From Amphritea sp. (GTDB taxonomy: Bacteria > Pseudomonadota > Gammaproteobacteria > Pseudomonadales > Nitrincolaceae): 11,464 bases of DNA. The notes beneath the pieces are model-generated. The model had not been told where the DNA came from. It worked only from the letters and a program-made list of their open reading frames with translations, and searched no databases. The position numbers and the translations under genes are program-made. Of the stretch, positions 1 to 8,197 are shown one piece after another (position 1 is the stretch's first letter; every line of letters begins with the position of its first letter). Location of the stretch: assembly GCA_024679635.1 (NCBI GenBank), contig JAIBDA010000032.1:1-11464 (forward strand). The letters are read 5' to 3'.

Positions 1-447
1 GTTACTGTATTTAACGACGAATTGCGTCAGCTAATCAAAGATATGTTTGAAACCATGTACGATGCTCCGGGCATCGGTCTGGCGGCAACACAGATCAATG
101 TACATCAGCGTATCATCACTATCGACACCTCTGAAGAGAAAAATGACCCTTTAGTGGTTATTAATCCCCAAGTTGAGATACTTACTGATGAAACTGAGAA
201 GCAACAGGAAGGATGCTTATCCGTTCCTGGCTACTATGAAAATGTAGTTCGCCCGACCAACATCCGGTTGACAGCACAGGATGAACACGGTGAAGAATAC
301 AGCATAGAAGCAGACGATCTGCTGGCTATCTGTATTCAGCACGAGATTGATCACTTGGAAGGCAAGCTGTTCGTCGATTATCTGTCCCCCTTAAAACGCA
401 ACAGAATCCGTAGCAAGCTGGATAAACTTCATCGTCAGAAGGTTTGA
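1..447 (+). CDS. def: Peptide deformylase, 5'-truncated by window edge
   Basis: Removes the N-terminal formyl group from nascent proteins in the cytoplasm and needs a bound divalent metal, usually Fe2+. The reading frame is open from base 1, so the true start lies upstream; compared with the roughly 169-residue E. coli enzyme about 20 N-terminal residues are missing. Three family motifs are visible, numbered from base 1: GIGLAA at residues 24-29, EGCLS with the metal-ligand cysteine at codon 214-216, and HEIDH (codons 340-354) with the two metal-ligand histidines and catalytic glutamate. The C-terminal DYLSPLKR stretch is also typical. It is followed after 3 nt by fmt, the enzyme that adds the formyl group this protein removes; the def-fmt pairing is classical. 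No defect is seen in the visible part. Confidence 0.97.
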   Translation, partial: VTVFNDELRQLIKDMFETMYDAPGIGLAATQINVHQRIITIDTSEEKNDPLVVINPQVEILTDETEKQQEGCLSVPGYYENVVRPTNIRLTAQDEHGEEYSIEADDLLAICIQHEIDHLEGKLFVDYLSPLKRNRIRSKLDKLHRQKV

Positions 448-450
448 AGC

Positions 451-1413
451 ATGTCAGACTCCGCTAAACAACTGCGTATCCTGTTTGCCGGCACGCCGGA
501 CTTCGCCGCATCCAGCCTTAAAGCGCTGCTAGATGCAGGACATAATGTTATCGGCGTCTACACCCAGCCAGACCGCCCGGCAGGACGGGGCCGTAAACTG
601 ACCCCCAGTCCGGTTAAGAAGGTCGCACTTGATAACGACCTTCCGGTTTTTCAACCACTTAATTTCAAGCAGCAGGAGGACCGCCAGACACTGGCAGACC
701 TTAATGCAGACTTGATGATCGTGGTGGCCTACGGCCTGCTTCTACCTAAAGCTATTCTTGATGCGCCCCGACTGGGTTGCATCAACGTTCATGCCTCTTT
801 GCTACCTCGGTGGCGGGGCGCAGCGCCTATTCATAGAGCACTGTTGGCGGGCGATGATGAAACCGGCGTCACCATTATGCAGATGGATATTGGCCTGGAT
901 ACCGGCGCCATGCTACTCAAGAAAAGCTGCCCGATCACTCCATCAGACATTAGTGGTGAACTGCATGACCGGCTTGCTGAGATTGGCTCAGTAGCACTAC
1001 TCGACAGTCTTCCGGGGATTGCCGATCAAACCATAACCCATGAAGTACAGGACGACAGTCTGGCCTGTTATGCCCACAAGCTGGAAAAAGCAGAAGGGCT
1101 GATCGACTGGCAACAGCCTGCCTCTGAGATCACTCGACAGATAAGGGGATTAGCCCCCTGGCCTGTGGCCTTCACCACATTGAACGGTGAAACACTGCGA
1201 GTCTGGTATGCCGAGACAGACATGACTCCGAGCACAGCAAAGCCGGGAACAATTGTTGGCACTGACAAAAAAGCGATTCTGGTTGCCAGCGGTGAGGGCG
1301 TCGTCAGACTACTTAAAATTCAGCTACCGGGAAGTAAAGCGATGGAGACCAGCGCGGTGCTCAACTCAAAAAAAGAACTGTTTAGCGACGGTACAGAGCT
1401 AGGCCAGTCTTGA
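451..1413 (+). CDS. fmt: Methionyl-tRNA formyltransferase
   Basis: Transfers a formyl group from 10-formyltetrahydrofolate to Met on the initiator tRNA, giving the fMet-tRNA used to start translation. The protein has 320 residues, close to the 315 of E. coli. The N-terminal Rossmann-like formyltransferase domain begins LRILFAGTPDFAA. The signature NVHASLLPRWRG carries the expected catalytic Asn112 and His114, and LDTG at 149-152 supplies the catalytic Asp150. The rest (about 210-320) is the tRNA-binding OB-like domain. The ATG at 451 lies 3 nt after the def stop and has an AGAAGG Shine-Dalgarno sequence at 437-442 with 8-nt spacing, which settles the start. Its stop TGA shares one base with the rsmB ATG, so translation of the two is probably coupled. 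Confidence 0.97.
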   Translation: MSDSAKQLRILFAGTPDFAASSLKALLDAGHNVIGVYTQPDRPAGRGRKLTPSPVKKVALDNDLPVFQPLNFKQQEDRQTLADLNADLMIVVAYGLLLPKAILDAPRLGCINVHASLLPRWRGAAPIHRALLAGDDETGVTIMQMDIGLDTGAMLLKKSCPITPSDISGELHDRLAEIGSVALLDSLPGIADQTITHEVQDDSLACYAHKLEKAEGLIDWQQPASEITRQIRGLAPWPVAFTTLNGETLRVWYAETDMTPSTAKPGTIVGTDKKAILVASGEGVVRLLKIQLPGSKAMETSAVLNSKKELFSDGTELGQS

Positions 1414-2714
1414 TGGATATCCGCGCCATTGCAGCTCGCGCCTTAGGCCCGGTGATAGACCGCAAAGAGTCACTGAATACAGCACTACCCAGAGCACTGG
1501 AACTCTGCCAGGAAAACGAACGCGCACTGCTGCAACAGTTTTGTTATGGCACAATGCGCTTCCTTCCCCGGCTTGAAGTACTTGCCAAAAAGCTGCTAAA
1601 GAAACCTTTTAAACCGCAGGATCAGGATATATACGCACTGGTTCTGCTGGGTCTGTATCAACTCTTAGAAATGCGAATTCCTGCCCACGCAGCCATCAGC
1701 GAAACAGTCGAAGCGGCCAACCAGCTAAACAAAGACTGGGCGAAAGGCCTGCTCAATGCGGTATTACGTCGCCTGCAGCGCGAGCAGGATGAGTTGCTTG
1801 AGTCTCTATCTGCGCAGGATGAGTTTACTTATATCCATCCTCAGTGGGTGATCGCCAAGTTACAACATAACTGGCCAGACCACTGGATCGATATTCTTGA
1901 GCAGAACAATCAACAACCACCTATGACTCTGCGGGTAAACCACCTGCAAACTGACCGAGCTGATTACCTCCAGCAACTATCTAACAGCGGCATCGCAGCA
2001 TCAGCCACTCCCTATTCCAATGTAGGTATTCAGCTTGAAAGCCCTGTTGATGTAAGCTCGCTACCCGAGTTCGATAGCGGTGCCGTCAGCGTTCAGGACG
2101 AAGCAGCGCAACTCAGCAGCGACCTGCTAGACCTACAGCCAGGACAGCGTGTTCTCGATGCCTGCGCTGCACCCGGCGGTAAACTTTGCCACATTCTTGA
2201 GCACCAGCCTGATCTTGATCATGTAACAGCGATCGAGCTTGAGGATAATAGAGCCTTGAGAATCCAGGAAAACCTCAACAGATTACAGTTAACCGCTGAA
2301 GTAATCGTTGACGATGCCGCTACTAAAGACTGGTGGGACGGAACAACCTATGACAGGATTCTGGTCGACGCCCCCTGTTCAGCAACCGGCGTGATACGAC
2401 GCAACCCAGATATCAAGCATATGCGTCAAAGTGAAGACATTAAGGCCCTGGCAGAACTGCAATTAGCTATTCTTCAAAACTGCTGGCAGATGTTGAAGCA
2501 AGGCGGGCGTTTAGTGTACGCCACCTGTTCCGTGTTCCCCCAGGAGAACGAACGGGTTATTGAGCGCTTTCTTAAATCTCAGACCGATGCCAATCACCTA
2601 CCGATTGAAGCAAGCTGGGGTATAGAACGACCATTCGGCCGCCAGCTTTTCCCTCAAGCACAGGGACATGATGGCTTTTATTATGCAGTATTGGTAAAAG
2701 ATCAGAACGAGTGA
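1413..2714 (+). CDS. rsmB: 16S rRNA (cytosine-967-C5)-methyltransferase RsmB (Sun)
   Basis: S-adenosylmethionine-dependent methyltransferase that makes m5C967 in 16S rRNA. It has 433 residues; E. coli RsmB has 429. The N-terminal part (about 1-130) matches the NusB-like RNA-binding domain. The NOL1/NOP2/Sun catalytic domain follows, with the SAM-binding motif ACAAPGGK at 250-257, the motif IV cysteine in DAPCSATG (Cys322) and the catalytic cysteine in YATCS (Cys372). Both cysteines expected for this family are present. I chose the ATG at 1413, which overlaps the fmt stop as TGATG; reading one codon further upstream would need a TTG start and is less likely. A weak AGG lies 9 nt upstream, so translational coupling to fmt is likely. 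The def-fmt-rsmB-trkA order is the same as in E. coli. Confidence 0.96.
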   Translation: MDIRAIAARALGPVIDRKESLNTALPRALELCQENERALLQQFCYGTMRFLPRLEVLAKKLLKKPFKPQDQDIYALVLLGLYQLLEMRIPAHAAISETVEAANQLNKDWAKGLLNAVLRRLQREQDELLESLSAQDEFTYIHPQWVIAKLQHNWPDHWIDILEQNNQQPPMTLRVNHLQTDRADYLQQLSNSGIAASATPYSNVGIQLESPVDVSSLPEFDSGAVSVQDEAAQLSSDLLDLQPGQRVLDACAAPGGKLCHILEHQPDLDHVTAIELEDNRALRIQENLNRLQLTAEVIVDDAATKDWWDGTTYDRILVDAPCSATGVIRRNPDIKHMRQSEDIKALAELQLAILQNCWQMLKQGGRLVYATCSVFPQENERVIERFLKSQTDANHLPIEASWGIERPFGRQLFPQAQGHDGFYYAVLVKDQNE

Positions 2715-2751
2715 TGGCGAAGCCACCCGCTGATCGGAGACTCATCAGATT

Positions 2752-4128
2752 ATGAAGATAATTATTCTCGGTGCAGGGCAGGTTGGTGGAACACTGGCTG
2801 AAAACCTCGCCAGTGAAGCGAACGACATCACCATAGTCGATACTGACATGAGCAGACTTCGCGAACTACAAGACCGTCTCGATATCCGCACAGTAGAAGG
2901 CAAAGCATCTCACCCCTCGATACTCGAACAGGCCGGCGCCCGCGACGCAGACATGCTCATCGCTGTAACCAACAGCGATGAAGTCAATATGATCGCCTGC
3001 CAGATCGCCCAGACCCTCTATCATACGCCGACAAAAATCGCGCGGGTTCGCGAGCATGACTACCTACTCAAAAACAAAGCTATCTTCACGGACAAGTCGA
3101 TTCCCATCGACGTATTGATCAGCCCCGAAGAACTGGTTACCAAGCATGTTCGCCGACTAATCGAACACCCGGGAGCGCTTCAGGTACTCGACTTTGCCGA
3201 TGGCATCGCTCAGTTGGTCGCGGTAAAGGCATACTACGGAGGACCTCTGGTAGGCCGTGAAATATCTTATCTTCGTTCCCACATGCCCTCTGTTGAAACC
3301 CGCGTAGCCGCAATTTTCCGTAAGGGTAGCCCCATCATGCCTAAAGGCGATACCGTTATCGAAGCCGATGACGAAGTCTTCTTTATCGCGGCAAAGAAAG
3401 ATATTCGTTCGGTTATGAGCGAACTTCGCAGACTGGACCGCCCGTATAAGCGAATAATCATAGCGGGCGGCGGTAACATTGGCGCCCGTCTGGCAGATAC
3501 AATTGAAGACAAATATCAGGTTAAGATCATCGAGCGGGATATTCATCGCTGCAACAGCCTGGCCAAGCGTCTGGACAACACCATCGTCTTGCAGGGCAGC
3601 GCATCTGACAAAGAACTGTTGCTGGAAGAAAACATCGAAGATACCGATGTTTTCTGCGCATTAACAAACGACGATGAAGCCAATATCATGGCCTCCATGC
3701 TCGCCAAACGCCTGGGTGCCCGCACTGTAATGACCCTGATCAACAACCCAGCTTATGTGGACCTGGTACAGGGCGGGGTGATCGATATCGCCATCTCCCC
3801 CCAGCAAACAACCATAGGCAGCCTGCTAACCCACGTTCGCCGTGGCGATGTAGCCGCAGTACACTCCCTGCGAAGAGGCGCTGCCGAGGCGCTGGAAGCA
3901 GTTGCTCACGGTGACGCCCGTAGTTCAAAAGTAGTCGGCCGAATGATTGAAGAGATCGACCTTCCAAAAGGCACCACCATCGGCGCCATTGTCCGCAATG
4001 ACGAAGTACTCATTGCCCACGATGATGTTGTGGTAGAAAACGATGATCATGTAATTCTGTTTCTGGTCGACAAACGTAAGATTGGTGAAGTAGAGCGCCT
4101 GTTCCAGGTTGGTCTTGGCTTCTTCTGA
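2752..4128 (+). CDS. trkA: Trk potassium transporter NAD-binding subunit TrkA
   Basis: Peripheral cytoplasmic subunit that binds nucleotide and gates the TrkH potassium channel. The 458 residues equal the E. coli length. Two RCK (KTN/TrkA_C) units are arranged in tandem. The first Rossmann fold has GAGQVG at 7-12 and the acidic end of strand 2 at Asp30. The second has GGGNIG at 239-244 and Glu261. Each is followed by a TrkA_C domain, at about 145-225 and 370-455. The ATG at 2752 lies 37 nt after rsmB. GGAG at 2736-2739 is the best ribosome binding site, though its 12-nt spacing is long. Stop codon and the trkH ribosome binding site are fused (TGATCGGAGAG), so trkA and trkH are surely cotranscribed. 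No missing residues were noticed. Confidence 0.97.
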   Translation: MKIIILGAGQVGGTLAENLASEANDITIVDTDMSRLRELQDRLDIRTVEGKASHPSILEQAGARDADMLIAVTNSDEVNMIACQIAQTLYHTPTKIARVREHDYLLKNKAIFTDKSIPIDVLISPEELVTKHVRRLIEHPGALQVLDFADGIAQLVAVKAYYGGPLVGREISYLRSHMPSVETRVAAIFRKGSPIMPKGDTVIEADDEVFFIAAKKDIRSVMSELRRLDRPYKRIIIAGGGNIGARLADTIEDKYQVKIIERDIHRCNSLAKRLDNTIVLQGSASDKELLLEENIEDTDVFCALTNDDEANIMASMLAKRLGARTVMTLINNPAYVDLVQGGVIDIAISPQQTTIGSLLTHVRRGDVAAVHSLRRGAAEALEAVAHGDARSSKVVGRMIEEIDLPKGTTIGAIVRNDEVLIAHDDVVVENDDHVILFLVDKRKIGEVERLFQVGLGFF

Positions 4129-4140
4129 TCGGAGAGAACA

Positions 4141-5589
4141 ATGCACTATAAAGTAATCCTCCGGATTCTCGGCCTGCTGCTAATGATATTCAGCTTCACC
4201 ATGCTGCCACCGATCGCTATCTCGTATAACTACCATGACGGCACTCAACTGGCATTCATCTCCGCCTTCGTTATTACTCTGTCCACCGGGTTTATTATCT
4301 GGGCACCGGTCTATCGGGTTCGACAGGACCTGCGTACCCGTGATGGCTTCCTTGTTACCGTGCTGTTTTGGGTAGTACTGGGGCTCTTTGGATCTATTCC
4401 TTTCATGCTGGCAGACAGCCCCGGCCTCTCCTTTGTAGATGCCGTTTTTGAGTCTCTGTCAGGGCTGACCACGACCGGAGCCACCGTCATCACCGGTATA
4501 GACTCCCTGCCAAAGTCGATCCTTTACTACCGACAGCAACTCCAATGGCTTGGCGGCATGGGAATAATCGTACTGGCCGTCGCTATCCTGCCAATGCTTG
4601 GCATCGGTGGTATGCAGCTATATCGCGCAGAAACACCAGGGCCTGTTAAAGATAGCAAGCTAACACCAAGAATTACTGAGACCGCAAAAGCACTTTGGTA
4701 TATCTACCTCTCACTTACCATCGCCTGCGGCTTAGGTTATTGGCTTGCCGGTATGACGCCATTTGATGCGATAGGGCATAGCTTCTCCACGGTCGCTATC
4801 GGTGGATTTTCAACTCACGATGCCAGTATCGGTTATTTTGACAATCCTATGATTGAAGCGATCTGCACCTTCTTCATGATTATCTCTGCTGTCAACTTCG
4901 GCCTTCACTTTTTCGCCTGGCGCCAACGCTCTATTACCCACTATTTTCAGGACCCTGAGTTTAAGTTCTACCTGACAATTCTGGGCGGTATTTCAGTTCT
5001 CGCTGCGGTCGTATTGATCACTACTGAGACCTATGCCGTCGGAGAATCAGTTCGTAAAGCGGTATTTGAAGTCGTATCTATTGCGACCACCACCGGCTTT
5101 GCGACGGCAGACTTTGCTCAATGGCCGGTCATGCTGCCATTTCTTCTGTTCGTTGCGGCGTTCGCTGGCGGCTGCGCAGGGTCAACTGGCGGCGGCATGA
5201 AAGTAATTCGTATCCTGCTGATTCTTAAACAGGGTCAGCGGGAGATTAAAAGACTGATTCACCCCAACGCTGTTATCCCGGTTAAGTTTGGTAACAAGCC
5301 AATTCCAGACCGCGTCCTGGAAGCGGTCTGGGGGTTCTTCTCTGTCTATCTAATCGTATTCGTGGTTATGCTGATCATCCTTCTGGGGACAGGCCTCGAT
5401 CAGGTAACAGCCTGGTCTGCCGTTGGCGCAACCCTCAACAACCTGGGGCCAGGGTTAGGGCAGGTTGCTGCACATTATGGCGACCTGAATGAGCCTGCCA
5501 AATGGGTACTCGCCTTTGCCATGCTCCTTGGCCGACTCGAAGTATTCACGCTTCTGGTGCTGTTCTCTCCCGCTTTCTGGAAGCGCTAA
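4141..5589 (+). CDS. trkH: Trk potassium uptake channel subunit TrkH
   Basis: Inner-membrane potassium-translocating subunit that works with TrkA. It has 482 residues against 483 in E. coli TrkH. The protein is strongly hydrophobic, with an N-terminal pair of membrane segments followed by four membrane-pore-membrane repeats. All four selectivity-filter loops are visible: TTTGA at 110-114, TVAIGGFS at 217-224, TTTGF at 316-320 and TLNNLGPG at 431-438. The glycine-rich loop GGCAGSTGGGMK (343-354) and the late arginine in LLGRLEVFT are also family hallmarks. The ATG at 4141 has a strong GGAGAG site at 4131-4136. It lies 12 nt after trkA and is the last gene of the operon, ending just before a palindromic terminator. 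In E. coli trkA and trkH are unlinked, so adjacency here differs from that model. Confidence 0.97.
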   Translation: MHYKVILRILGLLLMIFSFTMLPPIAISYNYHDGTQLAFISAFVITLSTGFIIWAPVYRVRQDLRTRDGFLVTVLFWVVLGLFGSIPFMLADSPGLSFVDAVFESLSGLTTTGATVITGIDSLPKSILYYRQQLQWLGGMGIIVLAVAILPMLGIGGMQLYRAETPGPVKDSKLTPRITETAKALWYIYLSLTIACGLGYWLAGMTPFDAIGHSFSTVAIGGFSTHDASIGYFDNPMIEAICTFFMIISAVNFGLHFFAWRQRSITHYFQDPEFKFYLTILGGISVLAAVVLITTETYAVGESVRKAVFEVVSIATTTGFATADFAQWPVMLPFLLFVAAFAGGCAGSTGGGMKVIRILLILKQGQREIKRLIHPNAVIPVKFGNKPIPDRVLEAVWGFFSVYLIVFVVMLIILLGTGLDQVTAWSAVGATLNNLGPGLGQVAAHYGDLNEPAKWVLAFAMLLGRLEVFTLLVLFSPAFWKR

Positions 5590-5603
5590 GACAACCACTA
5601 AGC

Positions 5604-5645
5604 AGACACTAAAAAGGGGCTATAAATAGCCCCTTTTTAGTGTCT
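5604..5645. terminator. Bidirectional intrinsic terminator between trkH and lpxL
   Basis: This is a perfect inverted repeat: 20-nt arms (5604-5623 and 5626-5645) separated by two bases. The core GGGGCTA...TAGCCCC hairpin is followed by TTTTT in both reading directions, because the A-run and T-run are themselves part of the palindrome. It lies 14 nt after the trkH stop and 14 nt before the stop of the convergent minus-strand acyltransferase gene, so it can end transcription of both. Confidence 0.93.
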
Positions 5646-5659
5646 TTGTAATCACCCGA

Positions 5660-6544
5660 TTAATACATTCTGGTGCCATCAGGGCGGTGTTGGAAGCGCT
5701 TATACTCCCACTGATACTGTTCCGGGATTTGCCTAACGCACCACTCAACTTCTGCATTCATCGCCGCAGCAGAACTCAGTAGGTCTTTGTCATTGATCTG
5801 ATCGGATGCACGGTGAAAGAATATCTCGAACCCCTGACCATCGGGTAACCGCTTAGCATAAGCCGAGATCACCGCCGCACCCGTTTGCGCCGCAAGCTGC
5901 GGTAGCAGTTTCATACTGTAACTTTCCTGACCAAAGAAGGGCGCAAAAACGCCACTCCCTTTGTCAGCTTCCTGGTCCGGCAGAATGCCCAGCACTTCAC
6001 CTGCCTTTAAGGCCTTCATTGCCATCCGTACACCCTTAACATTTGCAGGAGCAAGCTTGGAACCTAGTCTTGCTCGCTTACGCCTGACCAGGCGATCCAT
6101 CAATTCAATTTTCGGCGGCCGATACATAGAAGTAAGCTTGTACTTAGTACTCAAATGCAGCCCTAACACTTCCCAGTTCCCCAGGTGGGGGGCAATCAAA
6201 ATCACCCCTTTTCCATCACTCAGCGCTTCAGACAAATACTCTTCATTGTGAATTTTATGGATTTTTTTTATAACCCTTCCTGGAGACCAGATCCAGGACA
6301 TCCCCATCTCGCCAGCCAGTCGGCCGGTCTCAATCAAACTCCTTTTCACCAGAGCATCCTGCTGCGCTGCATCCAATTCAGGAAAGCAGAGCTCGATGTT
6401 CATCTTGGTGATTTTGTATGCTTTATTTCTGCTTTTATAGGTTCGCCTACCGACATACTCACCTAACGACTGAGCCATGCGCAGCGGTAAGAGAGCGAGC
6501 AGATAGAGAACTGAAATTGAGAGCCAGCCTTTAAGATGTTTCAC
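5660..6544 (-). CDS. lpxL: Lipid A biosynthesis (secondary) acyltransferase, LpxL/HtrB family
   Basis: Membrane-bound enzyme that adds a secondary acyl chain, normally from acyl-ACP, to a lipid A precursor on the cytoplasmic face of the inner membrane. It has 294 residues; E. coli LpxL has 306. A hydrophobic N-terminal anchor spans about 5-22. The HX4(D/E) catalytic motif is HLGNWE at 120-125. ILPDQEADKGSGVFAPFFG (about 187-205) and the ending WEYKRFQHRPDG are typical. The start is GTG (6542-6544) with an AAAGG site 6 nt upstream; the next Met is residue 23 and would remove the anchor. A homologue lies in the same neighbourhood in Pseudomonas (PA0011). Which acyl chain and position it uses cannot be told from sequence, and lpxL, lpxM or htrB naming is uncertain. 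A parS-like site overlaps its start codon. Confidence 0.9.
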   Translation of the reverse strand: MKHLKGWLSISVLYLLALLPLRMAQSLGEYVGRRTYKSRNKAYKITKMNIELCFPELDAAQQDALVKRSLIETGRLAGEMGMSWIWSPGRVIKKIHKIHNEEYLSEALSDGKGVILIAPHLGNWEVLGLHLSTKYKLTSMYRPPKIELMDRLVRRKRARLGSKLAPANVKGVRMAMKALKAGEVLGILPDQEADKGSGVFAPFFGQESYSMKLLPQLAAQTGAAVISAYAKRLPDGQGFEIFFHRASDQINDKDLLSSAAAMNAEVEWCVRQIPEQYQWEYKRFQHRPDGTRMY

Positions 6545-6552
6545 GTGGAACC
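6537..6552 (-). other. parS-like ParB-binding site 1
   Basis: Read on the minus strand this is GGTTCCACGTGAAACA. It matches the canonical chromosomal parS TGTTCCACGTGAAACA at 15 of 16 positions and keeps the whole CACGTG core with near-symmetric arms. ParB-CTP clamps load at such sites to organise segregation of the chromosome origin. It includes the first codons of lpxL; the GTG of the core is the start codon. A second copy lies at 10932-10947. Confidence 0.85.
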
Positions 6553-6612
6553 TTTTTCACAACATGGAATAAAAATAACTACCTATAAGCAACTAAGCGG
6601 CTGCCGAGATTA

Positions 6613-6618
6613 TATAAT
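6613..6618 (+). promoter_or_regulatory. Candidate -10 box of the ytoQ promoter
   Basis: A perfect TATAAT lies in the 97-124 nt divergent gap between lpxL and ytoQ. No good -35 hexamer is found 16-18 nt upstream. If used, transcription would start near 6625. This is the only obvious promoter-like element for ytoQ, so it is plausible but unproven. Confidence 0.5.
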
Positions 6619-6668
6619 GGGGAATCTTGTAAAGACCAACAATGAAACAAAATGAGCGAGAACAACAG

Positions 6669-7115
6669 ATGAAATATACCGTATACCTATCAGGCGAGAT
6701 CCATACTGACTGGAGAGAAAAGATAAAATCAGCGGTCCGGGAGAAGAAGCTCCCCATAGAGATACTGACGCCAAATACAGATCACGGCAGCAGTGACGAC
6801 TGCGGGGCTAAGATCCTTGGTGCAGAAGAGACCCCCTTCTGGAAAGACAATAAAGCTGCAAAGATAAACAGTATTCGACACATGGCCGCCATAAAACGCG
6901 CCGACATTGTAGTCGTTCGCTTTGGAGATAAGTACAAACAATGGAACGCCGCATTTGATGCCGGCGTTGCTGCCGCGCTGGGGAAATCCCTGATCGTAGA
7001 GCACGCCACCGACATTACCCACCCTCTAAAAGAGGTCGACGCAGCAGCAATGGCTGTCGCAGAAAACACGGAACAGGTTATCGAGATACTCGAATATCTC
7101 AGCAGGGACTATTAA
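6669..7115 (+). CDS. ytoQ: YtoQ family protein (nucleoside 2-deoxyribosyltransferase-like fold)
   Basis: I recognise this as the YtoQ family, named after Bacillus subtilis YtoQ and placed with nucleoside 2-deoxyribosyltransferase-like proteins; I know of no proven biological role. Diagnostic stretches are YTVYLSGEIHTDWREKIK at the N-terminus, a central KINSIRHMAAIKRADIVVV, and FGDKYKQWNAAFDAGVAAALGK. The last resembles the nucleotide-binding helix of deoxyribosyltransferases, but with Asp where they usually have Glu. From the ATG at 6669 the protein has 148 residues, the length I recall for the B. subtilis protein. An in-frame ATG at 6642 would add nine residues (MKQNEREQQ). Neither start has a strong ribosome binding site, so the start is uncertain. 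The gene stands alone between lpxL and glyQ, where Pseudomonas has tag. A soluble cytoplasmic protein is expected. Confidence 0.88.
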   Translation: MKYTVYLSGEIHTDWREKIKSAVREKKLPIEILTPNTDHGSSDDCGAKILGAEETPFWKDNKAAKINSIRHMAAIKRADIVVVRFGDKYKQWNAAFDAGVAAALGKSLIVEHATDITHPLKEVDAAAMAVAENTEQVIEILEYLSRDY

Positions 7116-7163
7116 AACCAGGTAAAAGTCGCTGAAAAACAACCACAATCCGGCGCCTAAGCG

Positions 7164-7191
7164 CTTTCAAAGCCTGTTATTCGTGTATAAT
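7164..7191 (+). promoter_or_regulatory. Candidate glyQS promoter
   Basis: A perfect -10 TATAAT lies at 7186-7191, with a weak -35-like CTTTCA at 7164-7169 (16-nt spacing). Transcription would begin near 7198, leaving a leader of about 25 nt before the glyQ ATG. That is too short for a T-box or other riboswitch, and none is seen. Confidence 0.6.
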
Positions 7192-7222
7192 TTCGCTCTA
7201 TTTTTGTACAAACAGATTTGAA

Positions 7223-8197
7223 ATGGTGAACTCAGTGACAGATAAAGCGAGACCGGATGGCAGCACCTTTCAGGGGTTGATCCTGGCGCTGCAAGAGTAT
7301 TGGTCAGAGCAGGGCTGCGTATTAATGCAACCGCTGGATATGGAAGTCGGTGCCGGCACATTCCACCCAGCAACCTTTTTGCGCGCCATCGGTCCCGAGA
7401 CCTGGAACTCAGCATACGTCCAGCCAAGCCGGCGCCCGACCGACGGTCGTTACGGTGACAACCCAAACCGACTGCAACATTACTATCAGTTTCAGGTAGT
7501 AATGAAGCCATCACCAGACAACATTCAGGAACTTTATCTTGGCTCCCTCGAACGCATGGGTCTGGATCTTAACGTTCACGACGTGCGCTTCGTAGAAGAC
7601 AACTGGGAGTCGCCTACACTCGGCGCCTGGGGGCTCGGCTGGGAAGTCTGGCTCAACGGTATGGAAGTGACCCAGTTCACCTATTTCCAACAGGCAGGCG
7701 GCATTGAGTGCTACCCAGTGACCGGAGAGATCACCTACGGACTGGAACGTATCGCAATGTACCTGCAGGACGTCGACAGCGTATATGACCTGATCTGGAC
7801 ATATAACAAAGACGGCAGCCCCGTGACTTACGGCGACGTTTACCACCAGAACGAAGTAGAGCAGTCGACCTACAACTTTGAACATGCTGACGTTCCTCAG
7901 CTATTCAAAAGCTTTGATCATCATGAAGCCGAATGCAACAAGCTGCTGACACTGGAAACTCCGCTGCCACTACCCGCCTATGAGCAGGTTCTAAAAGCAT
8001 CTCACACGTTCAATTTACTGGATGCGCGCCACGCAATTTCAGTAACCGAACGCCAGCGTTATATCCTCCGCGTAAGAACCCTGGCTCGCGAAGTTGCTCA
8101 CGCGTATTTCAATACGCGTAAAGCATTAGGCTTCCCCCTGGCAGAAGAGGGCATCCGTAACGAAGTACTCGCGGCCTGCGAAGAGGAGAACAAGTGA
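7223..8197 (+). CDS. glyQ: Glycyl-tRNA synthetase alpha subunit
   Basis: Catalytic subunit of the bacterial alpha2beta2 glycyl-tRNA synthetase, which attaches glycine to tRNA-Gly using ATP. It has 324 residues; E. coli GlyQ has 303, the difference being a longer N-terminus and tail. Family blocks are all present: [28 protein letters not shown], the class II motif 2 region [12 protein letters not shown] at 67-78, [19 protein letters not shown], and motif 3 with GLER at 173-176. The ATG at 7223 has no clear Shine-Dalgarno sequence; GTG codons at 7226 and 7235 are possible alternatives, and conserved sequence begins near residue 15. It is expressed from the adjacent candidate promoter and its stop overlaps the glyS start by one base, fitting equal production of both subunits. 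Confidence 0.97.
   Translation: MVNSVTDKARPDGSTFQGLILALQEYWSEQGCVLMQPLDMEVGAGTFHPATFLRAIGPETWNSAYVQPSRRPTDGRYGDNPNRLQHYYQFQVVMKPSPDNIQELYLGSLERMGLDLNVHDVRFVEDNWESPTLGAWGLGWEVWLNGMEVTQFTYFQQAGGIECYPVTGEITYGLERIAMYLQDVDSVYDLIWTYNKDGSPVTYGDVYHQNEVEQSTYNFEHADVPQLFKSFDHHEAECNKLLTLETPLPLPAYEQVLKASHTFNLLDARHAISVTERQRYILRVRTLAREVAHAYFNTRKALGFPLAEEGIRNEVLAACEEENK

Noticed and set aside
3157..3546. A 129-codon minus-strand open frame inside trkA
   Set aside because: It lies wholly opposite a full-length, well-conserved trkA, has no recognisable domain and no independent signals; it is a shadow of the coding strand.
7152..7165. GCGC-CTAA-GCGC as a terminator after ytoQ
   Set aside because: The stem is only four base pairs with three following T residues, and it sits inside the candidate glyQ promoter region.
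7167..7514. A 115-codon minus-strand open frame over the glyQ promoter and 5' end
   Set aside because: It overlaps highly conserved glyQ coding sequence and its product is arginine/serine-rich with no family features.
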